Assembly: GCF_022346995.1 (NCBI RefSeq)
Contig: NZ_JAKRNM010000021.1
Location: 1 to 40,736 of the forward strand
DNA length: 40,736 bases
Direction of reading: 5' to 3'
Source: Paenibacillus sp. ACRRY
GTDB taxonomy: Bacteria > Bacillota > Bacilli > Paenibacillales > Paenibacillaceae
Shown here: positions 8,031 to 16,023 of the stretch, in pieces
How positions within the stretch are numbered: position 1 is the first letter of the stretch
Layout: the number at the start of each line of letters is the position of its first letter
Program-made: the position numbers and the translations under genes
The notes under the pieces: model-generated
The model's database searches: none
The model's input: only the letters and a program-made list of their open reading frames with translations
Told to the model about the DNA's origin: nothing

Positions 8031-9038
8031 ATGAGCGATATTCAGTATAATCTGAATTTTGAGAAAGTGTGCGATCAATTACTTCTTGGTAAGTTGATAA
8101 GTACACCCAAACCAATATCGGGTGGACTCTTACATCGAATGTATGTCATAGAGACAAGAAAAGATAAATTTGCAATTAAGGCATTGAATCCACAGATTAT
8201 GAATAGGTCTGAAGCTGTGCAAAATTATATGAATTCAGAGAAAATAGCAAATATGGCGAATAAACATGTCCCTGTACAACCAGCAAAAAGAATTAATAAC
8301 TCTTCGATCCATAACATAGATAATCAATTCTATCTTATATTCGATTGGATTGATGGTCGAAGTCTAGAGCATAATGAAGTTACCAACGAGCATTGTGATC
8401 AAATGGGTACGATTCTTGCGGATTTGCATAAGATCGATTTCTCACAACTTGATATGGCAAGGCCACAAATGGATGTTTCGAAAGAAACAGACTGGGCTTT
8501 TTATCTGAACAAAGGAAAAAATGAGAGACTGGAATGGAATGAGCTTCTAGATTCAACGATCCAACAGTTGTATGAGTGGAATGCCAGGGCAAAGAGATCA
8601 TCGCAACTCCTATCTTCAGATACAGTGATTAGTCACAGAGATTTGGAGCCCAAGAATGTGATGTGGCAGCAGAATAGCCCAATCATTATTGATTGGGAAT
8701 CAGCAGGCAACATCAACCCCATGCATGATTTGATGGAAACAGCTATGTATTGGTCTGTAGACAACACTGGGAATGTAGACAAAGACAGATTCTCAACCTT
8801 TATCAATGGATATCGTAAACGAGTGAGCTGCTTAAGTGCCGACTGGCGTATGGTTTTGGAAAGTGGTTTTCTTGGAAAGTTAGACTGGCTCGAATATAGC
8901 CTAAAACGTTCGTTGTGGATTGAATGTACAGATCAAGATGAACAGCGAATGGGAACAGCACAAGTTATAGGTACTATAGAGGACTTAAAACGATATGATC
9001 GTATAATCCCAGAGGTTGAAAGTTGGATGAATAGTTAA
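8031..9038 (+). CDS. APH-family phosphotransferase
   Basis: Kinase-like phosphotransferase of 335 residues. The N-lobe contains lysine K50 (FAIKAL), which should contact ATP. The catalytic motif SHRDLEPKNV (201-210) has D204 and N209, and the metal-binding motif is IIDWES (D221). These are hallmarks of the aminoglycoside/choline kinase superfamily, whose members phosphorylate a hydroxyl on aminoglycosides, choline, homoserine and similar small molecules. The normal motif has G or L where this protein has E206 (HRDLEP). The substrate cannot be assigned. The gene is AT-rich with its own start signal 70 nt after the previous gene. Confidence 0.75.
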   Translation: MSDIQYNLNFEKVCDQLLLGKLISTPKPISGGLLHRMYVIETRKDKFAIKALNPQIMNRSEAVQNYMNSEKIANMANKHVPVQPAKRINNSSIHNIDNQFYLIFDWIDGRSLEHNEVTNEHCDQMGTILADLHKIDFSQLDMARPQMDVSKETDWAFYLNKGKNERLEWNELLDSTIQQLYEWNARAKRSSQLLSSDTVISHRDLEPKNVMWQQNSPIIIDWESAGNINPMHDLMETAMYWSVDNTGNVDKDRFSTFINGYRKRVSCLSADWRMVLESGFLGKLDWLEYSLKRSLWIECTDQDEQRMGTAQVIGTIEDLKRYDRIIPEVESWMNS

Positions 9039-9130
9039 AACCTACAGCGTTCGATAAAATAATTGTATGACAAGATATATTTAAATCAAGAAAACTATAA
9101 TAAGTTGCCAAACGAAGGGATCGTTTAACT

Positions 9131-9460
9131 ATGGATGATTTTACGAAGAAACGAATTATAAAAATTATGGACCAATATGTACAAAATGCTGTATCCGAAC
9201 ATGTGAAAACACAGATTAAAATTAGTTATTCAATAAGGGGTAATAATGTAACATTAATTGAAGAGAGAAAAGCCTTTCAACTTGATGTATGGGTGCAACT
9301 ACCCATTGCTCAGTTCAGATTGGATAAGGACCAATGGAAGGTATACTGGAGAGATAGTAAAGAAAAATGGCATTTCGTTGATGATATAGAACCTGTGGAT
9401 GACTTTGAAAAACAGTTGGAGATTGTGGACCAAGGCCACAACGGGTTGTTTTGGAGATAA
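9131..9460 (+). CDS. DUF3024-like small protein
   Basis: Small soluble protein of 109 residues. The order NNVTLIEERKAF, PIAQFRLDKDQWKVYWRDSKEKWHF resembles the DUF3024 family, found as stand-alone ~110-residue proteins in Firmicutes and other bacteria; no function is established. The length matches the family. AACGAAGGGA precedes the ATG. Assignment is by memory of the motif pattern. Confidence 0.68.
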   Translation: MDDFTKKRIIKIMDQYVQNAVSEHVKTQIKISYSIRGNNVTLIEERKAFQLDVWVQLPIAQFRLDKDQWKVYWRDSKEKWHFVDDIEPVDDFEKQLEIVDQGHNGLFWR

Positions 9461-9487
9461 CTTAACAGTGCGAGGTGAGGTAAAAGT

Positions 9488-9805
9488 ATGACAAACGACA
9501 AAGGAACACGAAGAACATGTGAACACGGACACTCGTATTACAAAAAAAGTGACTGCCCAACTTGTCCGACCTGCGAATCTGAACGTAAACCGAAAGAAGG
9601 ATTTCTGGCCTTATTGTCTGCTCCTGCCAGACGTGCCTTAGAAAATGAAGGGATTACAACGTTGGCTGAACTTTCAAAATATACCGAGAAAGAGATCCTG
9701 AAGCTTCATGGCATAGGGCCGTCTGTGATCCCGAAACTTAGACAAGCACTGGAGGAAGAGGGTTTGTCCTTTGCGAGATTACCCTCTCCGCTCCATGACC
9801 ATTAA
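9488..9805 (+). CDS. Zinc-finger/RNA polymerase alpha-CTD-like helix-hairpin-helix protein
   Basis: Protein of 105 residues in two parts. The N-terminal 30 residues hold cysteines C11, C23, C26 and C29 with H13 and H15 nearby, compatible with a small zinc site (CPTCPTC). Residues 38-97 resemble the C-terminal domain of the RNA polymerase alpha subunit: LSAPARRALENEGITTLAEL followed by a helix-hairpin-helix (LKLHGIGPSVIPKLRQAL, 71-88). In alpha this fold contacts DNA UP elements and activators. GAGGTGAGG lies 8 nt before the ATG. The last stop codon overlaps the stop of the convergent gene (TTAA, 9802-9805). DNA binding is inference. Confidence 0.72.
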   Translation: MTNDKGTRRTCEHGHSYYKKSDCPTCPTCESERKPKEGFLALLSAPARRALENEGITTLAELSKYTEKEILKLHGIGPSVIPKLRQALEEEGLSFARLPSPLHDH

Positions 9806-10740
9806 TCTAGACTAGAAATCAGCTCTTCGATTGTCAGCTGGTACAGTAAATTCCCTTCGCTAAGGAGCAGTCGCTGCTCACGAAAATCCTGCCGTGCCTG
9901 TTTCAATGGTTTATTGGCTTCGTTAACCAATTCAATCTTTTGCCCCTTCGTCAGTCGTCCTGGCTTATCCATTTTTTTGAGAACAAACGTCCCGTGTTTA
10001 CCGTATCCGGCATCGAACAAAAAGTGATAACCATCCGTACTGAATCCGGAAGAGCCGGATATGCTCGGTTTCACAAACGTGACCTTGGAATCCACGGTCC
10101 CCCCTGAGATACAACCCAATTCGAAATCGGTGTAATAATAAAACCAGACCTGACCCTCATTCACGACATTAATTGCGTAACAATCGGCGATATCAGCTAC
10201 GCGGTTTTCATAGAGTTTGTTACCTTGCTCATCCCAGGCCAGCAGACCGCAGGAACCAACCGGATCGATCCATCCGTAATTGCCAAATATACCTTCATCA
10301 AAGTAACTGGTCCAGATCGTTCCATTTTTTGTCACCTGAACACTCTGAATCCCGTCTCCTAACAGAAAATCCCGAATTGGCTTTCCATTCATATCACACA
10401 CTCTGGCATTCAGGTCATACTGATCATTGCCATAATAGGTACATCGCGCACCGACAAGCAAAAGATGATCATTCAGCGGCTGTACATAATGATAATTGTA
10501 GGTTTGTCCCCAGATCACGACATCTTCTACATGTTGCTCAGATACAATCAGCACTTTGTAGGTGTAGGTTTGATTTAAATGGGTCTGAACGAACATGTCC
10601 CGTTCTCTCTCCGGCACTTGATTTATTAACAGAACGTACACCTTCCCATCGGCACCCCACTGCGTGGAAACGATCTCGAAGCCATCCATATATGCTGATA
10701 GATCAGCAAAAGGCATTAGTTTTATGTTTCGTTTGGACAT
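9802..10740 (-). CDS. Unknown soluble protein, possibly beta-propeller
   Basis: Protein of 312 residues that I do not recognise, the only clear minus-strand gene inside the window. It has no signal peptide or membrane helix. It is rich in Trp, Tyr and Gly, with recurring beta-strand units such as DGKVYVLLIN, NDHLLLVGAR, NGTIWTSYFD and EGQVWFYYYTD spaced 40-60 residues apart, which suggests a propeller-like fold. A downstream start is chosen: AAGGAGG lies 8 nt upstream of the ATG at 10740, whereas an in-frame start at 10758 has no such site. It converges on the alpha-CTD-like gene with overlapping stops, and no terminator is visible between them. Confidence 0.7.
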   Translation of the reverse strand: MSKRNIKLMPFADLSAYMDGFEIVSTQWGADGKVYVLLINQVPERERDMFVQTHLNQTYTYKVLIVSEQHVEDVVIWGQTYNYHYVQPLNDHLLLVGARCTYYGNDQYDLNARVCDMNGKPIRDFLLGDGIQSVQVTKNGTIWTSYFDEGIFGNYGWIDPVGSCGLLAWDEQGNKLYENRVADIADCYAINVVNEGQVWFYYYTDFELGCISGGTVDSKVTFVKPSISGSSGFSTDGYHFLFDAGYGKHGTFVLKKMDKPGRLTKGQKIELVNEANKPLKQARQDFREQRLLLSEGNLLYQLTIEELISSLD

Positions 10741-11052
10741 ATCCTTGTCCTCCTTCATTCCGTTATGCAGAGTCTACATCTGCACTTGATGAAGTAAATT
10801 ATGACGTACAAATGAAGGGCTGAACATGGCATAAGTATAGCGAAGAGGTCTTCTTTTACCTCTACATTGTGGAATTAATGGATGGTTGATATGCTGTATT
10901 AGTTTATTTTAGCTTGTAGTATAATAAGGAAGCTGTGTAAATTTTTATAATCGAGGAAGGTGAGGAACGTATTTGTAATGAAGGAGTTAGTACATAGAAC
11001 GTACGAGAAGTAAGGAAAGGTAGGGGCAATGTAGGTTTGAAAATGATGAGAA
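10741..11052. other. Intergenic region between divergent genes
   Basis: This 312-nt AT-rich stretch separates a leftward and a rightward gene. It must hold promoters for both, but none is convincing: TATAAT occurs at 10920-10925 and 10946-10951 on the + strand without a matching -35. A hairpin-forming AGAGGT/ACCTCT pair lies at about 10844-10863 without a T run. No RNA gene or convincing small ORF was seen. Confidence 0.4.
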
Positions 11053-11604
11053 ATGATTCATCTCAGAATGACAAAACAGTATAAGGACGTGTTATCCGTG
11101 GAACCACCTATTGAAGAGCAGAAGAGAGACTATCGACCACTGGGCGTGTCGGGATTAGGAGGATGGCTGATCCTCATCCAAATTGGTCTCCTTCTTACGA
11201 TTGTTCTGCTCGCAGTGCAATTGATTCAACAAATCGTGCCCATATTTACGACAGAAACATGGGAGCTGCTAACTTCCAAACAATCAGATTATTATCATCC
11301 GTTATGGGGACCTGTACTCATTTTTGAACTGGTATATAACGTGCTATTTCTATTGTTTAGTTTGTATACGGTCTTTGCATTTTATAGTAAAAAGGCTATT
11401 TTGCCACGTCTTATGATTATCTTCTATAGTGTCAGTTTGGTCGTGGGTATCATTGATTATCTGTTGTTACTTCAGATTCCGATGGCGAGTGATCTTGAGG
11501 ATGGAAGCTCGATGAGAGAAATTGCGAAGTCAGTTCTCACTTGCGCAATCTGGATTCCTTATTTTATCAAATCAGTCCGAGTTCGTAATACTTTTGTAAA
11601 TTAA
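11053..11604 (+). CDS. DUF2569-like membrane protein
   Basis: Integral membrane protein of 183 residues with four predicted helices, at about 37-61, 94-117, 121-142 and 160-175. The N-terminal GVSGLGGWLILIQIGL, the internal WGPVLIFELVYN and the C-terminal WIPYFIKSVRVRNTFV match the pattern I associate with DUF2569, a family of unknown function. The start is uncertain: the ATG at 11053 and the ATG at 11068 both lack a strong ribosome binding site. A terminator follows 17 nt after the stop. Confidence 0.7.
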   Translation: MIHLRMTKQYKDVLSVEPPIEEQKRDYRPLGVSGLGGWLILIQIGLLLTIVLLAVQLIQQIVPIFTTETWELLTSKQSDYYHPLWGPVLIFELVYNVLFLLFSLYTVFAFYSKKAILPRLMIIFYSVSLVVGIIDYLLLLQIPMASDLEDGSSMREIAKSVLTCAIWIPYFIKSVRVRNTFVN

Positions 11605-11621
11605 ATTGTAAGAACCAAAGG

Positions 11622-11663
11622 CCCCGATCTTGGATAAAAACCATCTGAGGTCGGGGTTTTTTT
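11622..11663 (+). terminator. Terminator after the DUF2569-like gene
   Basis: CCCCGATCT (11622-11630) pairs with AGGTCGGGG (11648-11656), nine pairs with one G-U, followed by seven T residues. It isolates the next gene transcriptionally. Confidence 0.88.
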
Positions 11664-11697
11664 AGCAAATTTGATAGACATAAAGGAGAATTACCTT

Positions 11698-12105
11698 ATG
11701 TATGAATTTCATGGGTGGGCTGTTCTGAGATATCATACACATGATACGAATGAACAACTGCAAGAAGAGGCTTTTTTACAATTCGAACAATACATCAAGG
11801 AAACTGACAAGATGAATCTATCCATAATTAAGAGATATAACGGTCAGGATTCATTTTTAATAACAGGGCTGCACAATCATTATGCAGTGTATGTTCTTGA
11901 GATTTTTGAATGGATTGCAACTCATTTACCGGGGGCTTATGGACTCCTATATGTTCATGATGATGAGGCTGGAGATGATATCAATGAAAATCAATTTGTA
12001 GTATGGAAGTTGGCACGTGGGAAGCTGGAGAAAGTGAAAGATCCGTTCTTGTCACCTTACATACCAGCAGTAGAGGATTCATATGATCCGTCTAGAGATG
12101 ATTAA
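11698..12105 (+). CDS. Imm7-like immunity protein, orphan
   Basis: Acidic soluble protein of 135 residues. It begins MYEFHGWAVLRY; the EFHGW motif at the N-terminus and the later aromatic-acidic stretches resemble the Imm7 family of immunity proteins from polymorphic toxin systems. This is recognition from memory, not a search. The ATG at 11698 follows AAGGAG at 11682-11687; an in-frame start at 11671 lies in the terminator tail and is rejected. No toxin gene is adjacent, so it would be an orphan immunity gene protecting against toxins of neighbours. The alternative is an unrelated small conserved protein. Confidence 0.58.
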   Translation: MYEFHGWAVLRYHTHDTNEQLQEEAFLQFEQYIKETDKMNLSIIKRYNGQDSFLITGLHNHYAVYVLEIFEWIATHLPGAYGLLYVHDDEAGDDINENQFVVWKLARGKLEKVKDPFLSPYIPAVEDSYDPSRDD

Positions 12106-12139
12106 AACTAGCTAAAACACAGGTTAAGGAGGAATAGCC

Positions 12140-12754
12140 TTGAAGATCTTTCTGGTAAGACACGGCGAGGATGATGAAGGGTATCGAGGTGGATGGAGCC
12201 AGCGAGGGCTCACGGAACAAGGGATTATTCAATCAGAACAACTAGGTAATTATTTGCATCATCATGCCGAGCAGTATGATATCCATACGATTATAAGTAG
12301 TGATCTTCCTCGTGCAGTACAGACGGCTAGGGAGGTTGAGAAGAAATTAAATATTCCGAGTAGCTTGGTGAAAGATTGGCGAGAGATGAATAATGGATAT
12401 TTGGCAGGCATGCTCCATGAGGAGGCTGAAAAGAATTACCCAGGAGTTTATTTCAATGCTCTTGAGATGGATTCTCCTTTTCCAGGAGGAGAAAGTCCAC
12501 GGAATTTTTATAACAGAATCTGTGCATCTTTCGATACACTCTGCAGAGACATGGAGGAACAAAAGATACAGTCCAACGTTCTGTTGATTACGCACGGCGG
12601 AGTGATTAATATCCTCTATTATCTGCTCGATAAGCGGGAGTGGAGCAATAAATCCAACTTTCATCCGATCGATCATACCAGTATGCACACGATGGAGAAG
12701 AATGTAAACGGTTGGAGATTGAGCAGTATGAACATGGTGAGCCATTTGGGTTGA
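12140..12754 (+). CDS. Histidine phosphatase family protein
   Basis: Phosphoglycerate-mutase-like protein of 204 residues. The N-terminal catalytic motif VRHGE has phosphoacceptor H8. It is followed by SSDLPRAVQTA (second Arg), the acid in GGESP and the second histidine in ITHGG. All residues of the phosphatase core are present. The start is TTG at 12140 with AAGGAGG eight bases upstream. It may dephosphorylate a small metabolite; the substrate is unknown. A second histidine phosphatase lies at 31740 but is not closely similar. Confidence 0.78.
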   Translation: MKIFLVRHGEDDEGYRGGWSQRGLTEQGIIQSEQLGNYLHHHAEQYDIHTIISSDLPRAVQTAREVEKKLNIPSSLVKDWREMNNGYLAGMLHEEAEKNYPGVYFNALEMDSPFPGGESPRNFYNRICASFDTLCRDMEEQKIQSNVLLITHGGVINILYYLLDKREWSNKSNFHPIDHTSMHTMEKNVNGWRLSSMNMVSHLG

Positions 12755-12827
12755 ATTTGGTTCAGAGGAGGAGAACTCTTAGGTAGAGACAAATGATAGT
12801 TGAAATCATACAAGAAAGGGATCAATT

Positions 12828-13022
12828 TTGTTGAAAAAAAGAATTGCAAATGTAGTCCTGGTTATCTCTATAGTCGTGTATTTATATTATTTATGTATCA
12901 TGCTGTTTAATCCGCCCACAGATTTTTCAGATATTGCACAATTGAAAACAAGGTCATCTGTATCAGCAGGAATTATGGCGATCGCTGCATTTATTAGGGT
13001 GAATATTAAGAGTAAGAAATAG
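12828..13022 (+). CDS. Small two-helix membrane protein
   Basis: Protein of 64 residues, not recognised. Two hydrophobic helices (about 8-26 and 45-58) are separated by a short polar loop and flanked by basic ends (MLKKR and KSKK), a credible small membrane protein. The start is one of two consecutive TTG codons (12828 or 12831), preceded by GAAAGGG. It is followed by a weak terminator-like hairpin at 13092-13123. Confidence 0.5.
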   Translation: MLKKRIANVVLVISIVVYLYYLCIMLFNPPTDFSDIAQLKTRSSVSAGIMAIAAFIRVNIKSKK

Positions 13023-13091
13023 ATATTCTCTAGTTAACCAGAAGGTCAATTAAGCTAAAGCCTTAACAGAACGTATTTATAAGTTGAGCAA

Positions 13092-13123
13092 ATATGCCGT
13101 CTCAGTTATGACGATATTTTTTT
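13092..13123 (+). terminator. Weak terminator-like hairpin
   Basis: ATAT and CGTC (13092-13101, with a GC bulge) pair with GACG-ATAT (13110-13117) ahead of seven T residues. The stem is imperfect. It lies between the small membrane protein and pdxH. Confidence 0.5.
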
Positions 13124-13146
13124 GTATTCACTCTAAAAAATCTCTG

Positions 13147-13175
13147 TTTCCAGTACATTACAATTGCGCTACAAT
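13147..13175 (+). promoter_or_regulatory. Candidate pdxH promoter
   Basis: TTTCCA (13147-13152) and TACAAT (13170-13175) are spaced 17 bp apart, 30 nt upstream of the pdxH start and just downstream of a terminator-like hairpin. The -10 is good; the -35 matches at four of six positions. Confidence 0.45.
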
Positions 13176-13204
13176 GGAATGAATTGGAAGGTGGGAGTGA
13201 TCAT

Positions 13205-13861
13205 ATGAGGGTTGATTCGAGTGAGTTGTTGCGGAGCTTGCATGCATTGTCTGGGCCTTTCCCTCCTTGGGACATCCATCATTTGCCGGAGCGTCCTGGG
13301 GAGTTATTGTTGGACTGGTTGCAAGTGGCGATTAAGGCCAATGTGAAGGAACCTCATGCCATGACAATTTCAACGGTGGATCAAGATGGTTATCCGGATG
13401 CGCGCGTATTAATTTTAAAAAATGTCATAGATGAGGCATTTTACTTTGCATCCAGTTCCGAGAGTCGGAAAGGAAGGCAGTTGAAGGATAACCCGCATGT
13501 GGCACTGACATTTTATTGGCCTGCGCTCGGGAGACAGATTCGTATAAGGGGTACAACCGCGGATATGGGAGATGAAGCAGGAGAAGATGATTTCCGGAAA
13601 CGCTCGGCTGGAGCCAGAGCAGCTGCCATGACAGGGTGCCAAAGTCAGGAATTGGAGAGCGAGGAGTTACTGAATAGCTCCATTGAAGCTCAGAAGGAAC
13701 GGATTCAACGTGACCCGGATGTTGTTACGCCCCATTGGCGGTTATATGCGGTGAATGCTCGAGAAGTGGAGTTTTGGCAGGGGGATTCGGGGCGGAAGCA
13801 TACACGAATTCGGTACGAGCTGGAGGACGGGCAGTGGAAGCAGCACAGATTGTGGCCATGA
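13205..13861 (+). CDS. pdxH: Pyridoxamine 5'-phosphate oxidase
   Basis: FMN-dependent oxidase of 218 residues that would convert pyridoxine or pyridoxamine 5'-phosphate to pyridoxal 5'-phosphate. The FMN/PLP core contains ARVLILKNV (67-75), FASSSESRKGRQL (81-93) and ALTFYWPALGRQIRIRG (100-116). The C-terminal dimerisation segment REVEFWQGDSGRKHTRI, ending in HRLWP, is the PdxH signature. The ATG at 13205 is preferred to an upstream TTG at 13184 because GGTGGGA lies at the right distance. Bacilli usually make pyridoxal phosphate by PdxST, so this is a salvage enzyme or a PdxH-like paralogue. It appears monocistronic. Confidence 0.85.
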   Translation: MRVDSSELLRSLHALSGPFPPWDIHHLPERPGELLLDWLQVAIKANVKEPHAMTISTVDQDGYPDARVLILKNVIDEAFYFASSSESRKGRQLKDNPHVALTFYWPALGRQIRIRGTTADMGDEAGEDDFRKRSAGARAAAMTGCQSQELESEELLNSSIEAQKERIQRDPDVVTPHWRLYAVNAREVEFWQGDSGRKHTRIRYELEDGQWKQHRLWP

Positions 13862-13871
13862 TTTTACATTG

Positions 13872-13913
13872 AAAGAACGTACATTATCTAAACGAGATTT
13901 AGTATGTTTCTTT
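13872..13913 (+). terminator. Possible terminator after pdxH
   Basis: AAAGAACGTAC (13872-13882) can pair with GTATGTTTCTTT (13902-13913), about eleven pairs with one bulged T. The loop is long and the T run is interrupted, so this is a weak candidate. Confidence 0.3.
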
Positions 13914-13940
13914 ATTCTAATATTCTAGGGAGGGACATGT

Positions 13941-14513
13941 ATGAATACGATTGAAAGTTATTTTGACCCATTTCCCGTATTGGAAACCGAACGAACCTTG
14001 CTTCGCCCTCTCACCTACGATGATCTGGACGATATGTACAGCTATTGCTCGGTTCCTGCCGTTGCCGAATTCACCACGTGGGATGCGCATCAGAGTAAGG
14101 AGGATACCAAGGGTTTTATCGATTTTGTACTGAGCCGTTATGAGGCAGACAAGCTCGGACCCTGGGGAATTGAGGATAAACAGTCCAAAAGGCTGATTGG
14201 CAGCTGCAATTATTTGGGCTGTGACAGCAATAGTATGAGAGTAGAATTGGGCTATGTGTTGTCCGATCAGTATTGGAATCAGGGCATTATGACAGAAGTC
14301 GTAAGCAAGATCATCCAATTTGGATTCGAGGAAGTAGGATTGGAGCGAATTCAAGCCAGATGTATGGTGGATAATACAGGTTCGGCCAAGGTGATGGAGA
14401 AGGTAGGCATGAAGTTCGAGGGTGTTTTGCGAAATTATATGAAGGTGAAAAATGAGCTTTGGGACTTGAAGATGTACTCTATAATTAGATCTGATTATAC
14501 AATTGACATTTAG
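13941..14513 (+). CDS. GNAT acetyltransferase, RimJ/RimL type
   Basis: N-acetyltransferase of 190 residues. The opening FPVLETERTLLRPLTYDDLDDMY is typical of the RimJ/RimL branch. The acetyl-CoA region follows ELGYVLSDQYWNQGIMTEVVSKII (Q/R-x-x-G-x-A variant), and the end has the N-x-x-S-x-x-V-x-x-K-x-G-M-x-x-E-G motif. GGGAGGG is seven nt upstream of the ATG. RimJ/RimL-like enzymes acetylate ribosomal protein N-termini or small amines; the substrate here is unknown. Confidence 0.82.
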   Translation: MNTIESYFDPFPVLETERTLLRPLTYDDLDDMYSYCSVPAVAEFTTWDAHQSKEDTKGFIDFVLSRYEADKLGPWGIEDKQSKRLIGSCNYLGCDSNSMRVELGYVLSDQYWNQGIMTEVVSKIIQFGFEEVGLERIQARCMVDNTGSAKVMEKVGMKFEGVLRNYMKVKNELWDLKMYSIIRSDYTIDI

Positions 14514-14623
14514 AGTACTGAGGTTAGGGGGATGTATCTATTTAGTAATAATTTTATTAGCACGGTATGTGATGGTTACAAGACTCTGCAGATAAAATTT
14601 TCCTGAAGGGCGGTATAGTTTAA

Positions 14624-15298
14624 ATGGGAAGAAAATATCCAGAACGTGTCACAGCATCTATGTTGAGAGTTAACCATGATAATGAAACATTACTAATAAG
14701 ACATAATACATCTGTTCACTTTGGTGAATCTACTGACCAATTAGGTATGGTTATAATGACAAACCCAGGAAGTTTTGAACTAAAAACAACGACGCCAGAA
14801 TGGACTTCTTTTAAAAACGGCACAAGCCCGTTGGATACATTTGAGGTAGATGATTACGCAGACTTGACTATGCGAAACATAATTAAGGCAATCAAATGTA
14901 GTTATGAGGACCAATCCATGATCAGTGGTATTTTACGTGTTTACAACCTTTCTAATATTCGACAACCTGTTGGACTAAAAGCAGAAGTATATCATAATCG
15001 AGCAAAACAAGTCATATCAAGTGAATTAATGGCATTACTTGAAGACCCTATAACTCATTCTGAAGATTCATTTTTGGCAGAATGCAACAAGTCACGGTTT
15101 GTAATAATGGGATTTGTAGATAAAGTATTTGAAGATAAGATGTCTAAGGTCATCAATTGGTCGGAGTCTGTTAAAGATCGTAGAGTATGTGCTGTTGATA
15201 AGAAGGGACGCTTTTCACACCCGCGAAGGTGGATAACAGAACCTTTTTTGATGAATGAGGCAATTAAATCTCTGAAATCAGTAACGTGCAAATTTTAG
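14624..15298 (+). CDS. Unknown protein, possibly DUF1643-like
   Basis: Protein of 224 residues, not confidently recognised. It has no signal peptide or membrane helix. The arrangement MTNPGSF, a disordered linker, TMRNIIKAI and ILRVYNLSNIRQP faintly resembles the DUF1643 pattern (conserved NP, then NL), which is only a suggestion. The gene is visibly AT-rich compared with the genes on either side, and over 100 nt separate it from its left neighbour, consistent with recent acquisition. GAAGGGCGG precedes the ATG. Confidence 0.55.
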   Translation: MGRKYPERVTASMLRVNHDNETLLIRHNTSVHFGESTDQLGMVIMTNPGSFELKTTTPEWTSFKNGTSPLDTFEVDDYADLTMRNIIKAIKCSYEDQSMISGILRVYNLSNIRQPVGLKAEVYHNRAKQVISSELMALLEDPITHSEDSFLAECNKSRFVIMGFVDKVFEDKMSKVINWSESVKDRRVCAVDKKGRFSHPRRWITEPFLMNEAIKSLKSVTCKF

Positions 15299-15387
15299 TT
15301 GATTCTGATCATATTAATGATAGCAAGTAGCAGCAGTAGAGTTGCATATTACTTAATTATCTTTTAAGTACTAAGGAGGTAACAAGG

Positions 15388-15864
15388 ATGGCAATAATCG
15401 GGCAGTATATGGCGGTATCTCAAGCGGAGATCCTGGAGCTCTCACAGGGAAAACGGTTATTTCAAGAGTTGAATCGGAACGATTATGAAGGGCTGGATAT
15501 TGATAGATCCTGGGAGGGCGTTCACTTCCTGTTATGCAACCAATCGGACAATGGTAATCCTCCCGAAGGATATGTTGTACCTTTATTGGATGACCAGTTT
15601 CTGAATTTCTTGAGTTTTGGTGCGTTCTATCTCCATGATGAGCAAGTGAGAGAGGCCGCTACATATCTTAATGCATTGACACCAGAGGAACTCAGAAAAA
15701 AATACACAAGTGAAACGTTCGTGAAAGAGAAGATTTACCCGCTTTTCTCAGAGGAGGACATAGAAGGATTCTGGGAGTATCTCAAAATGAATCTGGATAA
15801 CATCGAAGCGTTCTACCAAAAGGCAGCTTCCCAAGGGCAAGGCATCATATTTTATCTTATCTAA
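15388..15864 (+). CDS. YfbM-like DUF1877 protein
   Basis: Soluble protein of 158 residues. The pattern MAIIGQYMAVSQAEI, LDIDRSWEGVHFLL, the ALTPEEL region and the C-terminal NIEAFYQKAASQGQGIIFYLI match the YfbM/DUF1877 family as I know it. The family fold is solved but its function is not established. AAGGAGG lies nine nt before the ATG. A terminator-like hairpin follows at 15887-15927. Confidence 0.75.
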   Translation: MAIIGQYMAVSQAEILELSQGKRLFQELNRNDYEGLDIDRSWEGVHFLLCNQSDNGNPPEGYVVPLLDDQFLNFLSFGAFYLHDEQVREAATYLNALTPEELRKKYTSETFVKEKIYPLFSEEDIEGFWEYLKMNLDNIEAFYQKAASQGQGIIFYLI

Positions 15865-15886
15865 TCTAAATGCGTGTACGAATCTT

Positions 15887-15927
15887 ACCCACTCCCGCTG
15901 ATCGGAGAGATGGGTTTTATTTTTTTA
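15887..15927 (+). terminator. Terminator after the DUF1877 gene
   Basis: ACCCACTCC (15887-15895) pairs with GGAG (15904-15907) and TGGGT (15911-15915), with a three-base bulge, before a T-rich tail. It separates the DUF1877 gene from the radical SAM gene. A TATAAT at 15976-15981 downstream may be the -10 of the radical SAM promoter, but no -35 is evident. Confidence 0.6.
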
Positions 15928-16023
15928 TCGGACTCAGCGTACATAATGTCATATCCGAACCCTTTATGCTTCCGCTATAATCTCCAGGTTGTAATAACAT
16001 GGGATAAGGGAATCAGGAGGTAT

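Noticed and set aside
10173..10823. A plus-strand open frame of over 200 codons opposite the gene at 9802-10740
   Set aside because: The peptide is rich in His, Arg and Ser in the manner of antisense frames and has no start signal; the minus-strand gene has AAGGAGG and a plausible fold.
12794..12835. A 13-codon frame ahead of the small membrane protein
   Set aside because: Too short, no ribosome binding site, and overlapping the chosen start codon.
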